DNA of 64,000 nt, from the NCBI RefSeq assembly GCF_050436995.1, contig NC_134757.1:10118501-10182500 (forward strand). Direction: 5' to 3'. Under the pieces are notes generated by a model. The model was not told where the DNA came from, searched no databases, and saw nothing but the letters and a program-made list of their open reading frames with translations. Below, piece after piece: positions 23,432 to 32,320 of the stretch. This DNA is from Anticarsia gemmatalis (taxonomy: Eukaryota > Arthropoda > Insecta > Lepidoptera > Erebidae). How positions within the stretch are numbered: position 1 is the stretch's first letter; every line of letters starts with the position of its first letter. Position numbers and translations under genes: made by a program.

Positions 23432-23588
23432 AGCGCTAAAATAAGGTAAAGGTAGTATAATCGCGCTGCAAGAGCTTTTTCGAACGCTCGTGGCGCTAAC
23501 CACCTCTGTACAACAGCTGGTAAGCGCCACGAAGCTGCGAAAAAGCTCTTGTAGCGCGATTATACCACCTTCATCTTATTTTAGCGCT
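23432..23588. repeat. Long imperfect foldback inside the 2.77-kb element
   Basis: Arms of about 67 bases (23432-23498 and its reverse complement ending at 23588) agree at about 88% of positions by eye, both starting AGCGCTAAAATAAG. The centre is about 20 bases. It may be a separate MITE inserted in the element or part of the element. Confidence 0.75.
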
Positions 23589-23810
23589 CTTGTATTACTA
23601 CTATACTACGTACTATTATAATTACTATTTACGACCACTGTAGATCCAATGTCGAGCTATAAGCTGGACAGTATGGGCCTATTTGACGCTACAAGAGATC
23701 TGTAGCCGCTTATAGAACCACTATACTTCTTACTAAGGAGCCTAAGGCGTTATAAAAATCCTTTAACCGGCCATTGTGCAGCTTGTTATAGCGCTTGTGT
23801 GCTAGTTGGG

Positions 23811-23890
23811 TAGTTTCTTACGCTTTCTCACACAAGCAAATGAACAAATTAATGGACAGTTAGTTAATACCCGGATACCTCTACGATCAT
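23811..23890. repeat. Right half of a dispersed repeat split by the 2.77-kb element
   Basis: Joining the sequence left of 21041 to that right of 23810, with one TA, gives an order (GTTTGTAAGGATG, then TTTCTTACGCTTTCTCACAC, then GAACAAATTAATGGACA) that resembles the conserved region of a common lepidopteran repeat I recall from memory. Confidence 0.45.
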
Positions 23891-24796
23891 TGGATAGGTT
23901 TTTTTCAGGAAACCTTTTTACGTGGACGTAGCCGCGAGTAGCATTTTGGCATAAAGACTGAAACCGATATAGTAAATATAAAAATAATGAAATTGAAAAA
24001 ACAACTCAATAACAAAACCTTGCCTTAACGGTCGATTGCACCAAATTGTAACGAAGATTAATGGATAATTCATAGACAATTTTAACACGTGGTGTGTAAA
24101 TGCCGACGCTCGTGTCGGAAAAATGAATGTCACATGACGTATATTGAAAATGACAAGGTATCGTAAATGATATACCATTATGTATTCAAATGTTGATACC
24201 TTTATTTATTATGTTAAATCTCATACACATACATATATGTACATTTCGGAAGATTGAATGATGGCAGATAATGATCTGTTGCATATTTTAAGAAGCAATT
24301 TATACATATATGAAGGTGTAAATGTTGTGTTTTGTTGCTGATAATTTTTCTGTTAAACCGATTACTAATTCAATTTAATATTAAATGCCTCTATTGCTGC
24401 TGTCAAGTAAAACATCGTTGGAAATAACCTGGCTTGTTACAGGGGGATAAAAATATATCTCCTTTTTAACAATGTAAACATCGAAAACGAAAACTCAATT
24501 TCAGACAAACGAACGTCGAAACAAACCACTATTAACAGACATTGTACTCAAAATTTCTCGTACAATCCTTCATCCGAATAATTAGAAGTCGTCAAACAAA
24601 ATCTTGAAAATCTCCAACTCTATAAAAATAACTATAAAAGTAAAACCGCCAGTCGTAAAACTGTTAAAACGTCAGTGTCTGTTAAACTTTTGATTAATTA
24701 AACTTAGTTTAATGCGCGGTGCAACTTTCTGGTGTTAAATGTTAACGGTATTTTTATATTTTAACTTTCTGACTTATTAAAGCTCTGCTTAGTTAT
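23891..24796. other. Intergenic, no gene seen
   Basis: AT-rich; an 86-codon minus frame at 23918-24178 shows no domain. Confidence 0.4.
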
Positions 24797-24872
24797 ATTA
24801 TACAGTGTTTTGTCATCTTACCTCATATACAGTTTCAGTACTGATTGAAAGTTACAAAACACTGCATAATTA
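24797..24872. repeat. Inverted repeat, 16-bp arms
   Basis: TTATACAGTGTTTTGT on the left and ACAAAACACTGCATAA on the right pair with one mismatch around about 45 bases. Possibly the ends of a small MITE; no target duplication established. Confidence 0.5.
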
Positions 24873-24962
24873 AGTAATCAGTTCATTTCACACGACGTTA
24901 ACTTGTATAGTTATACTAATAAATTCACATTTTTCTAACTATATAGTAAAAAATTAGGTATA

Positions 24963-25042
24963 TTAACACATTGGTTGCCAGCAACTCACTGAGTGAGTTT
25001 AGAAAACCTACTAAGTAGGTTTGTTGGCAGCGAAAGTGTTAA
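24963..25042. mobile_element. 80-bp piggyBac-like MITE with two internal 17-nt hairpins
   Basis: TTAA lies at both ends (24963-24966, 25039-25042). Termini pair imperfectly: TTAACACATTGGTTGCCAGC against TTAACACTTTCGCTGCCAAC on the other strand. Inside, AACTCACTGAGTGAGTT and AACCTACTAAGTAGGTT are two 17-base hairpins, each with 7-bp arms and a 3-base loop. TTAA is the piggyBac target; the family call rests on that and on the TTAACAC terminus. Confidence 0.6.
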
Positions 25043-27440
25043 AATAGTAACTGAAAATTTAAACTCACGTACCATAAGATTTGAAAGATCTAAAATTTCT
25101 ACTAGCAGTATCTTTGTTCCATTAAAAAGTGCGAAAGTTTAGCTCTACACAAAAGAATGCATATGATTCAAGCGTTTTACCTACAGTAATTTGACTACAA
25201 TTCGAGATTTCAAATCTCTTGGAGCTGCATTATTTCACTTGAATTTTTAAACACTGTTTTGACTAAATAGAATGTCAACTCTTACATCTTGTATTCGAAT
25301 CCTGTTGGATTACACTTGAATTAAAAGTGACGCTCTTGAGACGACGTCGTAGTAGATTTAGTTTCATATTTAATTGAGAAGAGACTGTATTTTGACTTCG
25401 AATTTTGCTGTTTTGAAAGAATAGAAAATTAGGAATCGTACTTAAAAGATTTTGGAGAATTCATTATGACTGATGAAATAATATTTTCGTTTACTTGCTT
25501 CTAAAATCAGTATGGTTACCTATTGCAGTAATTACTGTTTACACGGAAGGTTTCAATTTGCGCAACCTTTTTACTAAAGAAGTGGGACGGTAACGGGTTC
25601 AAAAATATATATAACGGTCCTATTAATTAATTAATTACAAAACTCTAGTGATTACTATAATCACTAGAGTTTTGTAATTCAGATACTTCTTCGCTCCGTA
25701 TTACAAGTTTGGTTTAATCATTAAAACTTATTTAAAGTAAACATTTTTTTTTTCAGTAAACTTAAATTCAAAAGCACACAAGACAGCCTTAATAACTACT
25801 TCAAAAAGATGTCGTTAAGAAGGTATATTTATTTAAAAAAATGTTATTTCAAAAAGCCTCTACTTAACTTATTAAAAACAAAATAAATCCGACTCAAAAG
25901 TTATGAATTAAAATAAAATAAAAGTCAAGTTTTTTAAGTGTGTATCTGTGCGGCACAGAGTACTTGACATTTCAGAGAGATTAACAGCCGCCACTCGGAG
26001 GCTGAACTTACTAAATTAAGATTTGCTTCTGTTGTTTGTTTTATAAATAGACGTGGATGACATTTTTTGAGAGGAATTTAACTTTAGATTTGCAATTTTT
26101 GAAAGATATCGAAATAAGGGCCAGTTTCACTGCTTATGAATAAGTATCAGATAACCTGTCTGCTAGATAAATATGATGATGATATGGACAACAAATGTAT
26201 TAAAAACTGTAAAATTTCAGATTAAGATTCTTCTCCCGATCTTTCTGATAAACTTTCGGTCACTTTTTAAGAAGTAGTGTTTACTCGTAATATTTAAAGT
26301 TGAGAATATTTATTATTACTTTATTATTTCATATTTTTGTTTCAAGCACTTTATTTTAGACTACTTTATACATTGGATTTACTTCCCAATCGATTTTCGA
26401 GATTTATTAAACAGGTAAATAATTTCATCACTTTCGTAAGAGTGCGTGACCAAAAATAAATATGTCTTTGCATACATTGCCTTTATGTCGATACGTTATA
26501 ATAAAAATAAATCTTCACAGTCGTACTCTAGCAAAATTAATAATATTTGTCTTAACTTTGATACACAAAGAAGCTCTTCCTATCAAAAAGTAATACAAAC
26601 ACAGCTACACACTTTCCCTTACATAACAAAAAACTCTCATAGTACAAATGTATGCAAAGATAATATTACTGTTTCATATTATAAAAGAGTTTCCATGTTT
26701 CCGTTTGTGATACGTTGAGACACGACAGTTATTATTTCCACACTTCGCGAGATCTATGAGTAGCACTTAGGAAAAAGTGCGTAGTAATGTTGTTTTATTT
26801 CACGAAAATGTTTCAGTAGATTCGAGTATTTTATGTCCTTATTCGTTACGAAAATCGCATAATAATTTGTTTTATTCTTTAATATTAATTTGAGTTGTGG
26901 TCCTATTAGAAAAGCATGCGTCTATTGCTGTCGCTAGCTTGCTGCTTCGGTTATTTACATCGAACTAGTAATACATAAAGATCACAAGTACATTACTTAA
27001 TTATTTAAAAAATTATATATCTTCTCAATCGTTCTTTACAGCTACAAATCTTGCCAATAATTAAGATTTGTGTCTTCTCTATTTAATGCAATTATTGACA
27101 GTACGCAACGCTTTCAAAATAACCAAAGTTTATAATCACCTGTGCCAATTTACTCTAGATCTGTCCACTACTCTGTATCAATAATCGTAGTGGATATTTG
27201 TTTTTATTTCGTATTTATTTCTTGTCGGTCGCACGGTGCCCCGTGGAACCAATTACACCGCGCCAATGACTTGCTGCCTTTATTAAAACTTTATATCTAT
27301 ATGATTGTGGACACATAAAACATGATATAACGTAATTATATTGGTAGAGTTTATGTATTAGAAATAATTATCACTTGCTCCAACGGTTAAGGAAAAATTG
27401 AGATGAAAACTTACATACCTGAGAGTTCTTTAGAACAGGT
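25043..27440. other. Intergenic with scattered repeat scraps
   Basis: Contains the hairpin at 25633-25679 and a short scrap (GGCCAGTTTCACTGCTTATG at 26118) that resembles a MITE terminus I recall from other lepidopterans. A 90-codon frame at 26446-26718 is unsupported. No gene recognised. Confidence 0.4.
25633..25679. repeat. Perfect hairpin, 21-bp arms
   Basis: Arms 25633-25653 and 25659-25679 are exact reverse complements around five bases (ACTAT). The upstream TTAATTAATTAA run overlaps the first arm. Confidence 0.85.
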
Positions 27441-27525
27441 CTTGAAGGTATGCAAAGTCCCCAACTCGCATTATACCAGCATGGTAGATTTGAGGCCTAA
27501 ACCCTCTCCTCATTACGGGCTTAAT
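27441..27525 (+). repeat. Dispersed repeat, family P
   Basis: TGCAAAGTCCCCAACTCGCA then GGTAGATTTGAGGCCTAAAC. Copies with the same order occur at 49431-49530, 58131-58226 (minus) and 60179-60290. I recall this as part of a very frequent lepidopteran repeat, probably a retroelement end. Confidence 0.6.
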
Positions 27526-28071
27526 TTATTTTTTTATGAAAATATATTGTAATTACGTTTAAAAGTATGGAACATTTAATTCAAATTAAAAGTCTGCCTG
27601 GAGAATTTATTTAGCAACAACAACATTTATACCATTAAATCAGTCAATCGGTTCGACATGACAGCTAACCGAAAACTTTACTGGTAAGTTTGTGACACTG
27701 TATGCGCGAAATTTACTCCAACGATATTTCTCGGAAATGATTGGTTCCCGAGTAGGTCATTTTTGAGCGTTCAATGTATAGTGAACAACGCGATGTATCT
27801 CCGCGCATGCCTACGAGATTTCTGGCGGCGGCGGCGCGTTGAGCGACGACATGTCGCGACGCGTCGTAGGTACGTACGCGTACCACCACGTCTATGCGCT
27901 CACTAGTATGCAACGCTATCATTAAATAACAATCTTATGTATCGTTTATGGTATCGTAAGTAGGCCCGTATGTTACAATAGCTCATAGTAAAATTGTAAG
28001 TAGGTAAGTACCTACTTGGCTTACGTGAAATCAAACAATAATAGCAAAATGTAACCAATAATAAGGAAGTG
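27526..28071. other. Intergenic with a CpG-rich block
   Basis: 27770-27895 is GC- and CpG-rich (a GGCGGCGGCGGCGCG run, CGCGACGCGTCG) in AT-rich surroundings. At 27999-28018 AAGTAGGTAAGTACCTACTT is a near-palindrome of a kind common in Lepidoptera. No frame is convincing. Confidence 0.4.
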
Positions 28072-28200
28072 CTAAAACAAATTGTTATCAATGTCTATCA
28101 ACACGCAAATACCTGGTGTATGGCGAGAGTTTGGGTACCTTTGGATCCGGACGTACAGGTGCAGAGCACGCCGTGCACTTCCACGTGCTTCACCATACAT
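28072..28200 (-). pseudogene. Fragment resembling a DUF4817 helix-turn-helix domain
   Basis: The minus strand encodes 42 residues from ATG at 28200 to TAG at 28072. The N-terminal part, MYGEARGSARRALHLYV, followed by RYPNSRHTP, resembles the arthropod DUF4817 N-terminal domain (pattern YGEARGNA..A..LY..RFPNRR.P), a helix-turn-helix found in many transposon-related proteins. A TGA lies two codons upstream of the ATG. The homology fades after HTP, at a possible donor site CCAG|GTATTTG. It may be an exon, a decayed transposon piece, or a chance match; family recall is from memory. Upstream on the minus strand is the CpG-rich block at 28395-28545, which would be suitable as a promoter. Confidence 0.4.
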
Positions 28201-28394
28201 AACACATCAACATTTCTTCCTATTTACGAACACAACTGCACTTCGAAAACAATAACAACAAAAATAATAACAATAAAAACACTAACAACTCAAAACCGGA
28301 ACAATAACAAGTAATAATAAACAGCAGTTCACACACGACACGACGAATAGGACATAACGAACGACACCGGTGAAGAACTTCCGTCTTCCGCGAG

Positions 28395-28545
28395 CGAATT
28401 GCTCGAACTATCAATCAAAGAGAGCCGCCGGCGCCTCTCCTCTCACTCGCGCTGCCCCTCGCCCGCGCCACCCGCTCCCTCCGCGCCGTCCGCGCGCGCG
28501 CCGCCGATTTGGTGACGAGCGACGAGTTAGGGTCCCAGCGAGAGA
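28395..28545. promoter_or_regulatory. CpG-rich promoter-like block
   Basis: About 150 bases of very GC-rich sequence (CTCGCCCGCGCCACCCGCTC, then GTCCGCGCGCGCGCCGCC) in otherwise AT-rich DNA, as seen at many insect promoters and first exons. It could serve the minus-strand fragment at 28200 or a plus-strand transcript. No initiator or TATA element was assigned. Confidence 0.4.
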
Positions 28546-29199
28546 TTAGATTCAATAAAATATTGATGTGGCATTACTATTTTTACTTGTCACAGTTGTT
28601 ACTGGTTGCATTGTAGTTTTATTCAAATACCAAATAACATTACAAACATTATTGATGTAAGTTTAAAATACTTTGATATTTATAACATAAAATCAGCTTA
28701 AAGTAAATAAAATAAACACGACACGTTTATTTAATTAAACCATAAAAAATGTAGGTACATAACAATGATAACAATCAATATCCATTAATATTCTTATCAG
28801 AGAAACTAACTTATCATAATTCATAATCCCCGGAGAATTACTTAGCATCCATTTTGTCGCATCCCATCTATGTAACATTTATGCGCAGTCGCGGCGTCAC
28901 GCGTCACTACGGCCATCTACTTTTCGAGTCGCACCGCGCTTGTATGAAGTATGAATGAGCGTGTAAATATCGAATAGAATTTTGCAAGAACAAATGGAAC
29001 AAAGCGACAATACATGTTAAATTGTTTATTAGAGATTTTTATAGCGCTAAAGAATATCAATAGGATTTTTTGTCCTTCTGTATGTATTTGTACGTGTAAT
29101 AATAAGATATCACACATTTTAAATCTTATGAATTTACCTTTTATCGGAGAACGGGATAATTATGTAATTTTCATTTTTAACATAGAACATTATAACTGG

Positions 29200-29335
29200 G
29201 AATACTAAGTAACGCTGCATACTAGTGAGTGTGAGGTTGACAGCTGTGTGCGTAATCGTGTCTGTGTGGCGCGCGTAGGTACGTCGACCGTCGCCGCCGG
29301 CGCGGTGTCGTTGGCCGAACAGCTGATAGCGAATT
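29200..29335. promoter_or_regulatory. CpG-rich promoter-like block with CAGCTG sites
   Basis: A GC-rich segment with two CAGCTG E-boxes (29240-29245 and 29320-29325) bracketing CGTCGCCGCCGGCGCGG. It lies between the 28.4-kb block and a candidate first exon at 29789. A smaller CpG patch is at 28880-28950. Confidence 0.35.
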
Positions 29336-29345
29336 TATACGTTGT

Positions 29346-29580
29346 TTTAATCCATTGCTGTTTTTTGCGAAAACCAGTAATATGACGGATTTTTTTTTTC
29401 ATTTTCATGTTGCATTGTGTAGTATTAACGAAATAATACCAGAAAAAATAAAAAAAACGCATAAAAAATCGGAAAAATCAAGAAAAAACCGATGAAAATT
29501 TTCAACGCCATAAGCACCAGAATCGTGTCTAAAGTCATTTTTTTTCGTTTTCGGTAGGCTGTCGTTTACACCCTGTATAT
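29346..29580. repeat. Low-complexity T/A segment ending in ACACCCTGTATA
   Basis: T- and A-rich sequence ends in TTTACACCCTGTATATT at 29564-29580, a phrase I recall from the termini of several insect repeats. Left boundary unknown. Confidence 0.3.
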
Positions 29581-29788
29581 TATGTACTTACATACATAGT
29601 ATCTAGGTCCTTTTATTGTACCACGTAGGTGTTGCGTAGGAAGGCACACGCAACGCACGCGACATTCGACCAGACATTTACACAGCCTACGTAATAACGT
29701 GATCGGTTTATACATCTTGTAGTTAAGCTCGGACTATAGTAAAGCATTACGTTAGTTCTCTATTTATAGTGTGATTAAAAAGTGTACA

Positions 29789-29823
29789 ATGACAAGGCGC
29801 TGTCCATTGTTTTTGATAACAAC
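29789..29823 (+). other. Candidate first coding exon with splice donor
   Basis: ATG at 29789 opens a short frame (MTRRCPLFLIT) that runs straight into a consensus donor, AAC|GTAAGT at 29824. It lies 450 bases after a CpG-rich block. The hydrophobic stretch could begin a signal peptide. There is no acceptor or second exon that I can identify, so this is only a candidate. Confidence 0.25.
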
Positions 29824-29829
29824 GTAAGT

Positions 29830-31565
29830 AACACAGCTTGAATTATCAACTAATGATTTAGTCTCGAATTTAATTCATTTTAAATATTTTATGCAATGCA
29901 ATGACGCAATGGTGAATGCAATTCGACAAAAACGTCGGTTAAACAAATTAGTTATCATAAATTTAATTGTTTGTCGCGTTATGAACAGTTGCATTATAAT
30001 ATGATGTGTACAAGCCGCGAGAGTTCATCGTCTATTTAACCCAATGAACCCAATTTTATAATCATCGCTTACCGCCACAGAAAAATATTTAGCTCCATTA
30101 TTTTTAAAAGTCAAAATATGGTGAAACAAAGATAAAGTCTTAGATACCTTAAGCACATCAATAAATATGAATACAAACCAAAAATGATGACGCGATGATT
30201 TTAAGATAAAACATCAAACTTTTTGTCATCATCATCAGGCTTTCCATATTTCATAACTTTTTCAAAGATCAACAAAGTTTTATGTGTGGGATGGAAGCTT
30301 AGGCACGGATATGTATAAACGATCAAGTGTGACATTTATTAAACTTTCGAAGGTAAACGTTTTGAATATCAATAACGGGATTGCTATGAAGATATTGATA
30401 TTTCTTCCCATACTTTGCACGTCTAGAGCCCTCCATGTAATAATGAAAATGTAAAATGTACCTATTTTCGTCTGTTTTTTATGGAAAATGGTTCAATATG
30501 GAAATAATTCCCAAAAATTCTTTGTAGTCACTTAAAGAAAGATTAGAATCTATGCTACGTGGTCATGTATTCTAAAATTAAGCAAAAATATAATAATATT
30601 CAAGTACTCTGACTATTTTATACAAATATTTTTTTTAACTCATATAATTTTTTTTTTAGCCTTTATGAGTGTCTCCCGGTAGGCAAAGACTTCTCTCTCT
30701 CTCTATAGATCTACTAATAACTTAAAAAAATATTTGATAGATAATATACCTACATATCATTCATAATACCTACTTGTCGCATTTACGTTATTCTATAAAT
30801 TAAACATGCAAAATTACTTAACATATCGTCACAAAACTACTAACTTGGATTATTACATCGAAACTAAGTTAGAGCTAAAACTTCTATTAGTCAAACTACA
30901 CTAACTTCCAACTGTTAGCAGTTTATCTGCTCAAAATTATTTGTCTAACTTGTTCCTAAACTGACTTATGTCTAGAGCTAAAGGGATAATAGGAATGATT
31001 TATTTTTTTATGTAATAGATAAGTAAATAAAAATATTGACAAATTTTACCTTTTTTTAAATAATAATTTTATAAATGTTGAGAGAAACAAATCTAAAAAT
31101 TACGCTGGAAAGTCATATGACGTCACCATATGGCCCATTTAATGAAGGATACGACGCGGCAGCGTCACGAATAGTATAATACGAAATAAGATGCAAGAAA
31201 ACAATACGTTTATTATATCTTTCTATTATTCTCACCAAAATCCCTTTTTAGGTTATTCTTATTCTAGATTAAATATTTTAAGTTAAAGTCTCACAAAATA
31301 GTGTCGCTCTAATACTACTTAAGTCCTGTCTTAGTACCTCTGACGTGAAAATCTTTTCCCTCAATTTTGTCAGACAAAAGTCATTAAGTCATGTCAATGA
31401 CCTTGAAAAATATCACGAAAAAATACAAAGAAAAGAAAAAGTAAATGTTAGCATTTTCTTATTCAGGTGCATTGTACCTAAAACTAAGTCTAGAAAAATA
31501 AACAAAAGGTTCTAATTAGGCTGTTGAAATAATTAAAGCTAGCATAACTTCTATTCCGATTTTTA
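29830..31565. other. Intergenic or intronic, no gene seen
   Basis: AT-rich. 30665-30700 (GTGTCTCCCGGTAGGCAAAG then TTCTCTCTC) resembles the 3' end of a common lepidopteran retroelement on the minus strand. Otherwise nothing recognised. Confidence 0.4.
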
Positions 31566-31623
31566 TAGTTGCTAGAATAATTTCGAAAAGGTAGATACCT
31601 TTTCGAAATTATTCTAGCAACTA
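31566..31623. repeat. Perfect hairpin, 28-bp arms, 2-base spacer
   Basis: Arms 31566-31593 and 31596-31623 are exact reverse complements separated by GA only. The arm core is GCTAGAATAATTTCGAAAAG. Confidence 0.9.
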
Positions 31624-32261
31624 CACTACTAAACTGTTTAAATCATAAACTCAGTTAAGTGATCTTAAAATCCATTGCAATTCTAAATACTTAAATAACT
31701 TCGCATAACACTTGGAAATTAGTTCAAAAAAGCTAAAAAGCTTACTATTACTTGCAACTCCAATGGCATTACAACCAAACTTTCACCCAAAACTACGAAT
31801 TCATGAAAAAAAGCGTATCTAAATTCAAATGAGTGAACGAAATGAATGAAAAGTTTTTAATTTCATTCCCACATCACTACTCCGTTTCATGTAAGTTTGT
31901 AATTGGGCGACAAAATCTGCCAAATTCTGAGATAGGTACTGACAAGAAACGGTTATACCAAATTGGGTTGTACCCTACAAAGTTAGAAAGTTAATAATTG
32001 TAATTTTGTATGATATTTTGTGAACCTAGATCATTGAATGGTGCAAACTATTCTACTAGTACAAAAGTATTTAACTGGTTTAGGGCTTTTATTTTACTGC
32101 TCACTAATTCCTTTAAGGGATGAAAACTAAACCGTTATTAAAAATAGCTGTCTATTTACGCATTGAAGTAAAGCTAATGAATTATTTTGTAACAAACAAA
32201 CACCTGAGTCATAAAATGCGACTTTACTTACATTTCAGCGAAGGCATTAAGCAAGTAAAAC
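31624..32261. other. Intergenic, no gene seen
   Basis: AT-rich, no supported feature. Confidence 0.4.
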
Positions 32262-32320
32262 AGGACTGGTCTCTGCCTACCCCTATGGGAAGAAGACGTA
32301 ATTCATGTATGTATTAAGCG
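32262..32320 (+). repeat. SINE family B 3' end
   Basis: CTGGTCTCTGCCTACCCCTA then GACGTAATTCATGTATGTAT matches the usual 3' end of this family. Similar ends are at 34815-34875 and 39235-39290. Confidence 0.5.

Larger units (their letters stand above)
21041..23810. mobile_element. 2.77-kb TIR element with TA duplication, carrying a minisatellite and a foldback
   Basis: Both ends carry the same perfect 18-base terminal inverted repeat, CCCAACTAGCACACAAGC, and both are flanked by TA (21039-21040 and 23811-23812). No transposase is visible; the only long frame is the translation of the internal 9-bp array. The non-array sequence (about 1.7 kb) is unusually rich in short words such as TTATAGCGCT, GCGCTATAAC and CTATAAC, also near both ends, which may be subterminal binding motifs. 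It also contains a foldback at 23432-23588. TA duplication fits Tc1/mariner-like or some other DNA transposons; the CCCAACTAG terminus matches no family I can name. Confidence 0.72.
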
